Notes: a model not told the origin generated them from the sequence alone. Shown: positions 17,595 to 25,903, counted from the first letter of the stretch. The stretch is 39,144 nt of DNA from an uncultured Sphingomonas sp. (GCF_913778135.1 NZ_CAJYVU010000130.1:1-39144), one strand, 5' to 3'. Numbers and translations: made by a program.

Positions 17595-17616
17595 CCGCTT
17601 TACCGAATAAGCGGTA
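17595..17616. promoter_or_regulatory. Nested dyads in the TetR/ACAD11-like divergent promoter
   Basis: Two overlapping inverted repeats are present: CCGCTT (17595-17600) with AAGCGG (17609-17614), and TACCG (17601-17605) with CGGTA (17612-17616). They lie 44-65 bases before the dehydrogenase start and 94-115 bases before the regulator start. Overlapping palindromes of this size suit a TetR-type operator, most simply for the adjacent double-TetR protein. Confidence 0.5.
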
Positions 17617-17659
17617 TGGCCTAAGCCCGCATCAAACGGCACCACGGCGGAGGGACGAG

Positions 17660-18967
17660 ATGGATTTCACCCTGAGCGAGCGCGAGACCTATTTTCGCGA
17701 TCGTGTGAAGGCGTTCATCGACGCCGAGATCGCGCCGCGCAATCACGAATACCACCGGCAGGCGCACGAGGGCGACCGCTGGAAGGTCATTCCCGTGATC
17801 GAGGAGGTCAAGCAGAAGGCCAAGGCCGCAGGGCTGTGGAACTTCTTCATGCCGCCGCATTCGGGGCAGCAGCACGTCGATGACACGTTCGAGTTCGAAG
17901 GCACGCAGCTGACCAACCTCGAATACGCACTCTGCGCCGAGGAGATGGGGAAGATCGGATGGGCGAGCGAATGCTTCAACTGCTCCGCGCCCGACACCGG
18001 CAACATGGAGGTGCTGCACCGCTACGGCACGCTCGAGCACAAGGAGCGCTGGCTGCGTCCGCTGATGAATGGTGAGATCCGGTCGGTCTTCCTGATGACG
18101 GAGCCGCAGGTCGCATCGTCCGACGCGACCAACATCGAGACGCGGATCGAGCGCGACGGCAATCACTACGTCATCAACGGCCGCAAATGGTGGTCGTCGG
18201 GCGTCGGCGATCCGCGCTGCAAAATTGCGATCCTGATGGGGAAGACCAGCTTCGAGGGCTCGCGCCACCAGCAGCAGAGCCAAATTCTCGTGCCGATGGA
18301 CACGCCGGGTGTTCGGATAGAGCGGATGCTCTCGGTCTACGGCTACGATCATGCGCCGCACGGGCACGGCGAAGTCGTGCTGACCGACGTGCGCGTGCCG
18401 GTTGAGAATGTGTTGCTGGGTGAGGGGCGCGGGTTTGAGATCGCGCAAGGAAGGCTCGGGCCAGGACGCATCCACCATTGCATGCGCACGATCGGCGTCG
18501 CCGAGACAGGCATCGAGGCAATGGCGAAGCGCCTGGTCAGCCGCGTCGCGTTCGGCAAGCGGATCGCCGATCATAGCGTGTGGGAGGAGCGAATCGCGCG
18601 CGCGCGCATCGATATCGAGATGACGCGGCTCCTCTGCCTCAAGGCTGCGGACACGATGGACAAGGCAGGCAACAAGGCCGCGCAGCTCGACATCGCGATG
18701 ATCAAGGTGCAGGCGCCCAGCATGGCGCTAAAGATTCTCGACGACGCGGTGCAGGCGCACGGTGGCGCGGGCGTGTCGGACGATTTCGGGCTCGCCCACG
18801 CCTGGGCGAACCAGCGTACCTTGCGGCTGGCGGACGGACCCGACGAGGTCCACGCCCGATCGATCGCGCGCAACGAGTTCGGCAAATATGCTGAATGGAA
18901 GATTGACCGTCCCTCGAACGACGCCGCGCCGGCTTTTTCGAGCGGCGACGTCGGCGTTAGCCGCTGA
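17660..18967 (+). CDS. Acyl-CoA dehydrogenase resembling the C-terminal half of ACAD11
   Basis: A 435-residue flavoenzyme. Long stretches match what I know of ACAD10/ACAD11: [65 protein letters not shown], and [16 protein letters not shown]. Near the C-terminus [18 protein letters not shown] places Asp392 where medium-chain enzymes carry the catalytic Glu, a feature of the ACAD10/11 branch. ACAD11 in animals fuses this domain to an N-terminal kinase-like domain; here the kinase is the separate gene at 20136. The start ATG at 17660 has GGAGGG about 8 bases upstream. It is the first gene of the operon diverging from the double-TetR gene. Its expected role is removal of the phosphate from a 4-phosphoacyl-CoA during 4-hydroxyacyl-CoA breakdown (family knowledge plus inference). 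Confidence 0.92.
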   Translation: MDFTLSERETYFRDRVKAFIDAEIAPRNHEYHRQAHEGDRWKVIPVIEEVKQKAKAAGLWNFFMPPHSGQQHVDDTFEFEGTQLTNLEYALCAEEMGKIGWASECFNCSAPDTGNMEVLHRYGTLEHKERWLRPLMNGEIRSVFLMTEPQVASSDATNIETRIERDGNHYVINGRKWWSSGVGDPRCKIAILMGKTSFEGSRHQQQSQILVPMDTPGVRIERMLSVYGYDHAPHGHGEVVLTDVRVPVENVLLGEGRGFEIAQGRLGPGRIHHCMRTIGVAETGIEAMAKRLVSRVAFGKRIADHSVWEERIARARIDIEMTRLLCLKAADTMDKAGNKAAQLDIAMIKVQAPSMALKILDDAVQAHGGAGVSDDFGLAHAWANQRTLRLADGPDEVHARSIARNEFGKYAEWKIDRPSNDAAPAFSSGDVGVSR

Positions 18968-18977
18968 AGCTTGAAAC

Positions 18978-19000
18978 GCCCGCGTCGACGTGGCGCGGGC
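18978..19000 (+). terminator. Intercistronic hairpin after the ACAD11-like gene
   Basis: Perfect GC-only 7-bp arms (18978-18984 and 18994-19000) with a 9-base loop lie 10 bases after the stop. No T tract follows, so full termination is doubtful. It may protect the upstream message or reduce read-through into the alcohol dehydrogenase gene. Confidence 0.4.
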
Positions 19001-19050
19001 ACGTATCTGCGACCGGTAGCAGGCCGGCGCTTCACAGGAGAGGGTGAGCC

Positions 19051-20139
19051 GTGAAAGCCGCCGTTCTGTTCGAAACCAGGTCGCCGCTCCAGATCGAGGA
19101 CGTCGACGTCGCCAAGCCTCGCGCACACGAGGTGCTGATCCGCACGCTGGCCTGCGGAGTATGCCGCTCCGATCTGCACTTCGTCGACGGCGCCTACCCG
19201 CACCCGCTGCCCGCAATTCCGGGACACGAGGCGGCAGGCGTGGTCGAGGCGGTCGGCGATGAGGTCCGCACCGTTAAACCGGGCGATCACGTCGTCACCT
19301 GTTTGTCGGCGTTCTGCGGACACTGCGAATTCTGCATCACCGGACGCATGTACCTGTGCGTGTCGGGCGAAACGCGGCGATCGTCGCGCGACGAGCCGCG
19401 GCTCCGGTTGGCGAACGGGGGCACGGTGCAGCAGATGCTCAACCTGTCGGCCTATGCCGAGATGATGCTGGTGCACGAGCATGCCTGCGTGTCGATCGAT
19501 CGCGACATGCCGCTCGACCGTGCCGCGTTGATCGGGTGCGCGGTGACGACCGGAGCAGGTGCGGTGTTCAACGCGACCGATGTGTCGCCGGGCGAAACGG
19601 TCTGCGTAGTGGGGTGCGGCGGGATCGGCCTTGCCGCGGTGAATGCCGCGAAGATCGCGGGCGCGGCCAAGATTATCGCGCTCGATCCCGTGCCGGAGAA
19701 ACGTGCGGTCGCCGAGAAGCTGGGCGCCACCCATACGCTCGATCCGCTGAGCGACACAGCGGTCGCCGAGGTGGTGGAGTTGACGAAAGGTGGCGTTCAT
19801 CACGCGATCGAGGCGGTGGGGCGCCCGCAGTCGGCGGCCACGACCGTCGGCGTGCTGCGTCGCGGCGGCACCGCGACGATCCTAGGGATGATGCCGCTTG
19901 GCGAGAAGGTGGGGCTGTCGGCGATGGACCTGTTGTCGGGCAAGCGCCTGCAGGGTGGGTTCATGGGCTATAATCGCTTCCCGGTCGACATACCTCGGCT
20001 GGTCGACTTCTACCTGCGCGGGCAACTCGACCTTGACGCGATCATCGCCGATCGCCTGCCGCTCGCCCAGATCAATCGCGCCTTCGACGAACTGCGCAAG
20101 GGCGACACGACCCGCAGCGTGATCGTGTTCGATCAGTGA
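19051..20139 (+). CDS. Zinc-dependent alcohol dehydrogenase (MDR family)
   Basis: A 362-residue medium-chain dehydrogenase. Catalytic-zinc residues are Cys38, His59 and Glu60 (CGVCRSD and PGHEAAG). The structural zinc loop has Cys89, Cys92, Cys95 and Cys103. The Rossmann turn is VVGCGGIGLAAVNAAK, followed by Asp in IALDPVPEK, which favours NAD over NADP. GTG is the start; AGGAGAGGG precedes it by about 7 bases. It lies 83 bases after the ACAD11-like gene and its stop overlaps the phosphotransferase start. It would oxidise an alcohol or reduce a ketone or aldehyde in the pathway. One option is interconversion of a 4-keto and 4-hydroxy acid, but a primary-alcohol substrate is equally open. Confidence 0.9.
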   Translation: MKAAVLFETRSPLQIEDVDVAKPRAHEVLIRTLACGVCRSDLHFVDGAYPHPLPAIPGHEAAGVVEAVGDEVRTVKPGDHVVTCLSAFCGHCEFCITGRMYLCVSGETRRSSRDEPRLRLANGGTVQQMLNLSAYAEMMLVHEHACVSIDRDMPLDRAALIGCAVTTGAGAVFNATDVSPGETVCVVGCGGIGLAAVNAAKIAGAAKIIALDPVPEKRAVAEKLGATHTLDPLSDTAVAEVVELTKGGVHHAIEAVGRPQSAATTVGVLRRGGTATILGMMPLGEKVGLSAMDLLSGKRLQGGFMGYNRFPVDIPRLVDFYLRGQLDLDAIIADRLPLAQINRAFDELRKGDTTRSVIVFDQ

Positions 20140-21185
20140 GCGAGTTGCAGACCGACATCGCTGACCGTGACCGGCTCGACACCGATCGTCTGTCGACGTG
20201 GATGCGCGCCAACGTTCCCGGTTTCGACGGGCCGCTCGACTATGCCAAGTTCTCCGGCGGGCAGTCCAACCCGACGTACAAGCTGACGACGCCGACCGCG
20301 AGCTACGTGTTGCGGCGCAAGCCGATGGGCGACCTGTTGCCGAGCGCGCACCAGGTCGACCGTGAGTACCGCGTCATGGCCGCGTTGCACCCGACCGGCT
20401 TTCCCGTGCCGCGACAATACGGCCTGTGCGAGGACGCAGGCGTGATCGGCTCCGCGTTCTATGTGATGGAGATGGTCGAGGGACGCACGATCTGGGATGG
20501 CGGCATGCCCGATCTCTCCGCGGATCAGCGACGTGAGCATTATCACGCAATGATCGATACGCTCGCCGATCTCCACAACACCGATTACGAGGCGATCGGG
20601 CTGGGCGACTTCGGGCGTCCGGGCAATTATTTCGAGCGTCAGGTCGGACGCTGGACCAAGCAGTATCGCGGCGCCGAAACCGAGCACATGCCCGCAATGG
20701 AAACGCTGATCGACTTTCTGCCGCGAACGTTGCCCGAGCAGACACGCACGTCGATCGTCCACGGCGACTACCGCGTCGACAACATGAAGTTCGCATCCGG
20801 TACCGACGGCCGCGTCGTCGCGGTGCTCGACTGGGAGTTATGTACGCTCGGCGACCCGACGGCCGACCTGACCTATTATCTGATGAGCTGGGTGACCGAG
20901 CCGGAGGGCCGGTCGGGCGTGCAGGGGTTGACCGGACCAGAGACAGGCATTCCGACGCTGAAAGAGATGGTCGAGCGCTACTGCGCACGCACCGGTCGCG
21001 ACGGCCTGCCGCAACTCGACTGGTATTTCGCCTTCAATCTCTTCCGCCTCGCCAGCATCGTGCAGGGAATCAAGAAGCGTTTTCTGATCGGCACCGCGTC
21101 CAGTCCGCGTGCGGAGGAGATGAGCGCGCGCGTGCCCATGCTCGCCGACGCGGCACTGACCTTCGCGCGCAAGGCGGGCGCCTGA
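20136..21185 (+). CDS. Phosphotransferase (APH-like kinase) resembling the N-terminal half of ACAD11
   Basis: A 349-residue aminoglycoside-phosphotransferase-fold kinase. The glycine-loop region is FSGGQSNPTYKL and the ATP-contact lysine lies in YVLRRKPMGDLLPSAHQVDR. The catalytic loop HGDYRVDN gives His209, Asp211 and Asn216, with metal-binding Asp232 in LDWE. The SNPT, LLPSAHQVDRE, WTKQYRG and LDWELCTLGDP stretches match the ACAD11 N-terminal domain rather than antibiotic kinases. The start is GTG, overlapping the alcohol dehydrogenase stop by 4 bases. It is expected to phosphorylate the 4-hydroxyl of an acyl-CoA, the activation step before the partner dehydrogenase acts, as LvaA does in levulinate catabolism. 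No LvaB-like small partner is seen. Antibiotic resistance is unlikely. Confidence 0.9.
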   Translation: MSELQTDIADRDRLDTDRLSTWMRANVPGFDGPLDYAKFSGGQSNPTYKLTTPTASYVLRRKPMGDLLPSAHQVDREYRVMAALHPTGFPVPRQYGLCEDAGVIGSAFYVMEMVEGRTIWDGGMPDLSADQRREHYHAMIDTLADLHNTDYEAIGLGDFGRPGNYFERQVGRWTKQYRGAETEHMPAMETLIDFLPRTLPEQTRTSIVHGDYRVDNMKFASGTDGRVVAVLDWELCTLGDPTADLTYYLMSWVTEPEGRSGVQGLTGPETGIPTLKEMVERYCARTGRDGLPQLDWYFAFNLFRLASIVQGIKKRFLIGTASSPRAEEMSARVPMLADAALTFARKAGA

Positions 21186-21202
21186 TATACGAGGAGTTAG
21201 CG

Positions 21203-21967
21203 ATGTCGCTGTTCGATCTGACCGGCAAGGTCGTGCTCATTACCGGTTCCTCGCGCGGGATCGGCAAGGCCTCCGCGATCGCCTGCGCCGAACAGGGCGC
21301 GAAGGTCGTAATCTCCAGCCGCAAGCAGGACGCCTGCGATGCGGTTGCGTCCGAGATCAACGCGCGGTTCGGTGAGGGCACCGCCATCGCGGTCGCCGCC
21401 AACATCTCCGACAAGGAGGGATTGCAGCATCTCGTCGATGAGACGCGCCGCGTGCTCGGGCAGATCGACGTGCTGGTCTGCAACGCGGCGTCGAACCCTT
21501 ATTACGGCCCGCAGGCCGGCATTGCCGACGATCAGTTCCGCAAGATTCTCGACAACAACATCATCTCCAATCATTGGTTGATCGGCATGGTGGTGCCCGA
21601 GATGCGGGAGCGGCGTGACGGCTCGGTCGTCATCGTCTCGTCGATCGGTGGCCTGCGCGGGTCGACCGTGATCGGTGCTTATTGCATCAGCAAGGCGGCG
21701 GACATGCAGCTCGCGCGCAACCTCGCGCACGAATATGGCCCGGACAACATCCGCGTGAACTGCATCGCGCCGGGCCTGATCAAGACCGATTTCGCGAAGG
21801 CATTGTGGGACGACGAAGCAATGGTCGCTGAGCGCAACGCCACCACGCCGCTGCGCCGGATCGGCGAGCCGGAGGAGATTGCAGGCGCGGTCGTCTATCT
21901 CGCCAGCAAGGCAAGCGCGTTCATGACCGGGCAGACGATGGTGATCGACGGCGGCGTCACGATCTGA
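21203..21967 (+). CDS. Short-chain dehydrogenase/reductase, DHRS4-like
   Basis: A 254-residue classical SDR. The cofactor turn is TGSSRGIG (14-21); Arg40 in ISSRKQ suggests NADPH preference. The usual NNAG is replaced by [10 protein letters not shown], and with [20 protein letters not shown] this matches the DHRS4-like peroxisomal carbonyl reductases. Catalytic residues are Ser147, Tyr160 and Lys164 in YCISK. GAGGAG lies 6 bases before the ATG and 17 bases separate it from the phosphotransferase stop, so it is firmly in the operon. A role as 3-hydroxyacyl-CoA or ketone/alcohol oxidoreductase in the same pathway is likely; the direction is not determined. Confidence 0.88.
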   Translation: MSLFDLTGKVVLITGSSRGIGKASAIACAEQGAKVVISSRKQDACDAVASEINARFGEGTAIAVAANISDKEGLQHLVDETRRVLGQIDVLVCNAASNPYYGPQAGIADDQFRKILDNNIISNHWLIGMVVPEMRERRDGSVVIVSSIGGLRGSTVIGAYCISKAADMQLARNLAHEYGPDNIRVNCIAPGLIKTDFAKALWDDEAMVAERNATTPLRRIGEPEEIAGAVVYLASKASAFMTGQTMVIDGGVTI

Positions 21968-21990
21968 ACGGAGCACGGGAGGGCACTGAC

Positions 21991-22791
21991 ATGGCACGCT
22001 TCACCGATAAATCGATCATCGTCACCGGCGCGGGCTCCGGCATAGGTCGTGCTGCCGCAACCCTGTTCGCGGCTGAGGGCGCACGCGTCGTTGTCGCCGA
22101 CGTGACCGATGGCGTGGACGCAACCGTGCGGCTGATCCGTGACGTCGGTGGCACCGCGGAGGCGATCCGCATGGACGCGGGCAATGAGGATGACGTGATC
22201 CGCACTATCGCGCTCGCCTGCGAGAAGCACGGCGGGCTCGACGTGATGTTCGCCAATGCTGGCATCTCGGGCGGAATGGCCAACATCTTCGACACCGACG
22301 TCTCGCTGATCACCGAGGTGCTGCGGGTCAATCTGATTGGGCCATACCTGGCGGTAAAGCACGCTTCGCCGAAGATCGCGGAGCGGGGCGGAGGTGCCAT
22401 CATCCTGACCGCCAGCGTGGCGGGCATCCGCTCGGGCGCCGGCTCGCCCGCCTATTCTGCGTCGAAGGCGGGAGTCATAAACCTCGCGATGGTGTCGGCG
22501 CAGCAATTGTCCGGCGCGAACGTCCGGGTGAACGCGATCTGCCCGGGCCTCACCGAGACGGGCATGACCAAGCCGACGTTCGACTATGCGCGTGATGCGG
22601 GCAAGGAGGACCGTCTTGGTCGGCTGAACCCGCTTCGGCGCGGCGCGCAGCCCGAGGAGCTCGCCAAGGTCGCGCTGTTCCTCGCCAGCGACGACGCGAG
22701 CTACGTCAACGGACAGGCGATCGCGGTCGACGGCGGCCTGTCGTCGAGCCATCCGGTGACGAAGCAGGAATACGGTCGCACCGCGGTGTAA
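21991..22791 (+). CDS. Short-chain dehydrogenase/reductase (SDR)
   Basis: A 266-residue classical SDR. The cofactor turn is TGAGSGIG (12-19), with Asp37 in VVADVTD at the end of the second strand, which favours NAD. The active-site set is Ser142, Tyr155 and Lys159 in [16 protein letters not shown] replaces NNAG. GGGAGGG lies about 7 bases before the ATG and 23 bases separate it from the previous SDR gene. NAD preference suggests an oxidative step, for example a hydroxyacyl-CoA to ketoacyl-CoA. It is probably the last gene of the operon begun at 17660; a hairpin covering the next gene's start follows. Confidence 0.88.
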   Translation: MARFTDKSIIVTGAGSGIGRAAATLFAAEGARVVVADVTDGVDATVRLIRDVGGTAEAIRMDAGNEDDVIRTIALACEKHGGLDVMFANAGISGGMANIFDTDVSLITEVLRVNLIGPYLAVKHASPKIAERGGGAIILTASVAGIRSGAGSPAYSASKAGVINLAMVSAQQLSGANVRVNAICPGLTETGMTKPTFDYARDAGKEDRLGRLNPLRRGAQPEELAKVALFLASDDASYVNGQAIAVDGGLSSSHPVTKQEYGRTAV

Positions 22792-22821
22792 ACCGGAACG
22801 GGCGCGCAACCAGCGTGTTAA

Positions 22822-22853
22822 CATGGGTGAAGAACAAAGGGGCTTCACCCATG
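22822..22853 (+). promoter_or_regulatory. Hairpin enclosing the catalase-family gene start codon
   Basis: A perfect 11-bp inverted repeat, CATGGGTGAAG (22822-22832) and CTTCACCCATG (22843-22853), encloses a 10-base loop AACAAAGGGG. The Shine-Dalgarno sequence AAAGGGG lies in the loop and the ATG at 22851-22853 forms the base of the stem. In mRNA this would hold the start codon in duplex, so translation could depend on melting or on a bound factor. Seen directly; the regulatory role is inference. Confidence 0.6.
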
Positions 22854-23918
22854 ACCGATCCGATCCGTTACTCGCCCGATCTCGAAGACGTGAAGCCCGA
22901 CGAGGGCGAGACGGTCGAGCAGCTCAACGAGCAATTCGACATCATCCTGAAAATCACGCACGAGGATTACGGTCACGCCGTCCGTTCTGTCCACGCGAAG
23001 GCGCACGCGATCGTCGAAGGAACATTGACCGTACTCCCGGACCTGCCGCCCGAACTGGCGCAAGGCATGTTCGCTAGCGCCGGCGAGCACCCGGTGTTCA
23101 TGCGCTTCTCCACTAATCCTGGCGATATTCTGAGCGACGCAATCTCGCTGCCGCGCGGGCTCGCCATCAAGGTCCTGGATGTGGAGGGTGACCGACTACC
23201 GGGTGCAGAGGGGCGGACACAGGATTTCGTCATGGTCAATGGACCCGTCTTTCAGGCCAAGACCGCCGAGAAGTTTTTGGGCAACCTGAAGCTGCTCGCG
23301 CGCACGACCGACAAGGCCGAGGGAGCGAAGATCGCGCTGTCCGCAGTGCTACGCGGCGTTAACAACGCGTTGACCGCGGTGGGCGTGGAGAGCGCAGCAA
23401 TCCGGTCGCTGGGCGGCGCGCCGAACGTCGATCCGATCGGCGAGACCTATTTCAGCGCGACGCCGTTCCGCTACGGCGATTATGTCGCGAAGTTCAAGCT
23501 GGTGCCCGTCGCGCCGGGATTGAAGGAGCGTACCGGGGCGATCATCGACGCGTCCGGTCGGCCTGACGCGATCCGCGAGACGCTGCAGCAGGAGTTGCGC
23601 GATATTGAAGGTGAGTGGGAGTTTCGCGTTCAGTTACAGCGCGACACGGAGAGGCAGCCGATCGAGGATCCGACGGTCGAGTGGACGGAAGAGGACGCGC
23701 CATCGGTGACGGTCGCGACGATCCGTACCAAGGCGCAGGACAGCTGGGACGAGGCGCGGGTGCAGCGCGTCAACGAGGAGCTGCGGTTCAGCGTCTGGAC
23801 CGGACTTGCCGCGCATCAGCCACTCGGCAACATCAATCGCTCGCGAAAGGACGTGTACAAGCACAGCGCCGATTTCCGAGCCCGCGCCAACGGCTGCCCG
23901 ATCCACGAGCCGACGTAA
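22851..23918 (+). CDS. Catalase-family heme protein, y4iL-like
   Basis: This encodes 355 residues, shorter than a true catalase (about 480 or more). The distal-side heme motif is present as SVHAKAHAIVEG with its His, and the strand FMRFSTNPGDI and VMVNGPVFQ (with Asn) correspond to catalase FSTV and NTPVFF regions. The normal proximal tyrosine motif RxxxY is not recognisable; the C-terminus ends NINRSRKDVYKHSADFRA, as in the y4iL-type branch linked to lipoxygenase partners. Catalase activity is therefore uncertain; peroxide or lipid-hydroperoxide chemistry is possible. An inverted repeat encloses its start codon. It faces leuA, with a GC hairpin between them. Its link to the upstream operon is unclear. 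Confidence 0.82.
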   Translation: MTDPIRYSPDLEDVKPDEGETVEQLNEQFDIILKITHEDYGHAVRSVHAKAHAIVEGTLTVLPDLPPELAQGMFASAGEHPVFMRFSTNPGDILSDAISLPRGLAIKVLDVEGDRLPGAEGRTQDFVMVNGPVFQAKTAEKFLGNLKLLARTTDKAEGAKIALSAVLRGVNNALTAVGVESAAIRSLGGAPNVDPIGETYFSATPFRYGDYVAKFKLVPVAPGLKERTGAIIDASGRPDAIRETLQQELRDIEGEWEFRVQLQRDTERQPIEDPTVEWTEEDAPSVTVATIRTKAQDSWDEARVQRVNEELRFSVWTGLAAHQPLGNINRSRKDVYKHSADFRARANGCPIHEPT

Positions 23919-23929
23919 CCGGCGCGACC

Positions 23930-23951
23930 GGCGGGGCGGACATGCCCCGCC
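23930..23951. terminator. Hairpin between the convergent catalase-family and leuA genes
   Basis: Perfect 8-bp GC arms (23930-23937 and 23944-23951) with a 6-base loop sit in the 37-base gap between two stop codons. The structure reads the same from both sides, so it is a likely bidirectional terminator, although neither side has a T tract. Confidence 0.6.
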
Positions 23952-23955
23952 TGCC

Positions 23956-25614
23956 TCAGGCGCGGTTCGCTGCCGACAGGACCGCCCGCACGCTGGCGGT
24001 CGCGATGTCGGTGTCGATACCGACGCCCCACACGATCCGACCATCGGCAGTGCGGCACTCGAGATAGGCCGCCGCCTGCGCGCCCGCGCCGTGTCCTATC
24101 GCGTGCTCGGCATAGTCGACCACGTCGAGATTGGGCCCGGTCGTCTCCGCCAGCGCGGCGATTACGCCGGAGATCAGGCCGTTGCCGCGACCGGAGATCG
24201 ACTTCTCCTCGCCATCAACCGCGACGTGCCCGACGAATAGCCGATCGCCCGAGGCTCCCGTCTCCTCGTAATCGCGCAAGATATAGCGGTCGGCTGCGCC
24301 TGGCAGATAAGTCGCCTCGAACCGACGCCAAATGTCGGCGGCGTTCAACTCGCGGCTGGTCTCGTCGGCGAGCGCCTGGACGTGGCGGCTGAAGTCGGCC
24401 TGCAGGCGCTTGGGCAGGCGCAGGCCCTTGTCCTGCTCGATCACCCAGGCGACGCCGCCCTTGCCCGACTGCGAGTTGACGCGGATTACCGCCTCGTAGC
24501 TGCGCCCTAAATCGGCCGGGTCGATCGGCAGGTACGGCACCTCCCAAAAATCATCGTTGCGTGCCGCCTGCGCGGCAAAGCCCTTTTTGATCGCGTCCTG
24601 GTGCGAGCCCGAGAAGGCGGTGAACACCAGGTCGCCCGCATAGGGCGTGCGCGGGTGGACGGGCAGGTTGGTGCAGTAATCGACCGTTTTCACCACTGCA
24701 TCGATGTCGGACAGGTCCAGCCGCGGGTCGACGCCCTGCGTGTACATGTTGAGCGCGACGGTCACGAGGTCGCAATTGCCCGTCCGCTCGCCATTACCGA
24801 GCAGACAGCCCTCGACCCGATCGGCACCCGCCATCATTCCCAGTTCCGCCGCCGCGACGCCGGTGCCTCGGTCGTTATGCGTGTGGAGCGAGATGACAAC
24901 TGCGTCGCGGTTCGGGATGTTACGGGCAAACCATTCGATCTGGTCGGCATAGACGTTGGGGGTTGCGCACTCGACGGTCGCGGGCAGGTTGAAGATGATC
25001 GGGCGCTCGGGCGTGGGTTGCAGGACGTCCATTACCGCGGCGCAGACCTCGACCGAGAAGTCGAGTTCGGCGGTCGAGAACGTCTCGGGACTGTACTCGA
25101 ACTGCCAGTCGGTGTTCGGGCGTTTCGCCGCCTCGTCGCGCAGGATCCTCGCGCCGTCGACCGCGATCTGCCGCACCTCGTCGCGCGACATGCCGAAGAC
25201 GATCCGCCGCCACGCCGGGCTGACCGCGTTGTACAGGTGAATGATCGCCGTCTTGGCCCCCTCCAGGCTGCGGAAACTCGTCTCGATCAGGTCGCGCCGC
25301 GACTGCGTCAACACCTGCAACGTGACGTCGTCGGGTACGCGGCCGGATCGTACCAGGCCGGAGATGAAGTCGAACTCGGTCGCGCCAGCGCTGGGGAAGC
25401 CGACCTCGATCTCCTTCAGACCGACCTTGACCAGCAGGTCGAAGAAGCGGTTCTTCTTTTCCGCGTCCATCGGATCGATCAGCGCCTGGTTGCCGTCGCG
25501 CAGGTCGGTCGACAGCCAGCGCGGCGCATGGCTGATTGTCTTTGACGGCCACTGCCGGTCTGGCAGGTCGATGGTCGGGAACAGTCGGTACTTGGTCGAT
25601 GGATCGCGCAGCAT
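23956..25614 (-). CDS. leuA: 2-isopropylmalate synthase
   Basis: A 552-residue enzyme that condenses acetyl-CoA with 2-ketoisovalerate in the first committed step of leucine synthesis. The TIM-barrel metal and substrate motifs are [25 protein letters not shown] and [27 protein letters not shown] supports the barrel end. The N-terminus [20 protein letters not shown] is that of the longer type of LeuA. The C-terminal 130 residues form the leucine-sensing LeuA dimer domain, so feedback inhibition is expected. The ATG at 25612-25614 has only a weak ribosome-binding site. Upstream lies a leader peptide rich in leucine codons with alternative hairpins, indicating attenuation. The gene stands apart from ilvBNC. 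Confidence 0.96.
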   Translation of the reverse strand: MLRDPSTKYRLFPTIDLPDRQWPSKTISHAPRWLSTDLRDGNQALIDPMDAEKKNRFFDLLVKVGLKEIEVGFPSAGATEFDFISGLVRSGRVPDDVTLQVLTQSRRDLIETSFRSLEGAKTAIIHLYNAVSPAWRRIVFGMSRDEVRQIAVDGARILRDEAAKRPNTDWQFEYSPETFSTAELDFSVEVCAAVMDVLQPTPERPIIFNLPATVECATPNVYADQIEWFARNIPNRDAVVISLHTHNDRGTGVAAAELGMMAGADRVEGCLLGNGERTGNCDLVTVALNMYTQGVDPRLDLSDIDAVVKTVDYCTNLPVHPRTPYAGDLVFTAFSGSHQDAIKKGFAAQAARNDDFWEVPYLPIDPADLGRSYEAVIRVNSQSGKGGVAWVIEQDKGLRLPKRLQADFSRHVQALADETSRELNAADIWRRFEATYLPGAADRYILRDYEETGASGDRLFVGHVAVDGEEKSISGRGNGLISGVIAALAETTGPNLDVVDYAEHAIGHGAGAQAAAYLECRTADGRIVWGVGIDTDIATASVRAVLSAANRA

Positions 25615-25647
25615 GGCTCGGCTCTCTTGCAGGGGAGTGTCGGCAGG

Positions 25648-25705
25648 CCCTTAGGCGCGGGGTGCGCGAGCAAACGCGCACGGTACGGTCGCGCCTAAGG
25701 GCGCG
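25648..25705 (-). promoter_or_regulatory. Alternative hairpins of the leuA attenuator
   Basis: Reading on the minus strand, three stems are visible. A local hairpin pairs CGCGCC (25705-25700) with GGCGCG (25695-25690). A long stem pairs CCCTTAGGCGCG (25701-25690) with CGCGCCTAAGGG (25659-25648), perfect over 12 bp. Inside its loop an independent hairpin uses GTGCGCG and CGCGCAC (25681-25675 and 25668-25662). The GGCGCG segment and the leader-peptide stop codon lie within both competing stems, so ribosome position would decide which forms. No T tract follows the long stem, so control could be Rho-dependent or translational instead of a simple terminator. Confidence 0.75.
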
Positions 25706-25736
25706 TAAGTCGAAGAAGGAGCGCCGTAACGATCAT
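25695..25736 (-). CDS. leuL: Leucine leader peptide of leuA
   Basis: A 13-codon frame reads MIVTALLLRLTRP and stops at TAG. Four of codons 6-10 are leucine (CTC, CTT, CTT, then CTT after an Arg). An in-frame TAA lies four codons upstream of the ATG, so this is its only start; the ribosome-binding site is weak. The stop codon falls inside the left arm of a 12-bp stem. The leucine cluster just before switchable hairpins and upstream of leuA is the classical form of transcription or translation attenuation: scarce charged tRNA-Leu stalls the ribosome and changes the fold. It is too short for normal gene finding and is probably degraded after translation. Confidence 0.82.
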   Translation of the reverse strand: MIVTALLLRLTRP

Positions 25737-25842
25737 CTCATCTTATCTTGCCCGCCGCGCGGCACGGTGTCCAGCCCGTAGATAGCGGCGGCGCGCTTCG
25801 GGGGAGGTCGGCGACGCTGTCGCAAAACTGCTTAACATGGAT

Positions 25843-25860
25843 GCAAACGTTGAGGTTTGC
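25843..25860. promoter_or_regulatory. Dyad in the leuA/BLUF divergent region
   Basis: GCAAAC (25843-25848) and GTTTGC (25855-25860) form a perfect inverted repeat with a 6-base spacer. It lies 44 bases before the BLUF start and about 107 bases before the leader-peptide start, so it could regulate either. The binding protein is unknown. Confidence 0.4.
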
Positions 25861-25903
25861 GCAACACCTGCGGGCTAGGCAAGAGGACTAAGGAGCCGTC
25901 GCC

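Noticed and set aside
20136..21185. Antibiotic-resistance aminoglycoside kinase
   Set aside because: The fold is shared, but the specific motifs match the ACAD11 kinase half and the operon is catabolic.
22823..23077. Plus-strand frame starting at the ATG in the left arm of the catalase-gene hairpin
   Set aside because: It is out of frame with the clear catalase-family protein and has no ribosome-binding site; the ATG results from the inverted repeat.
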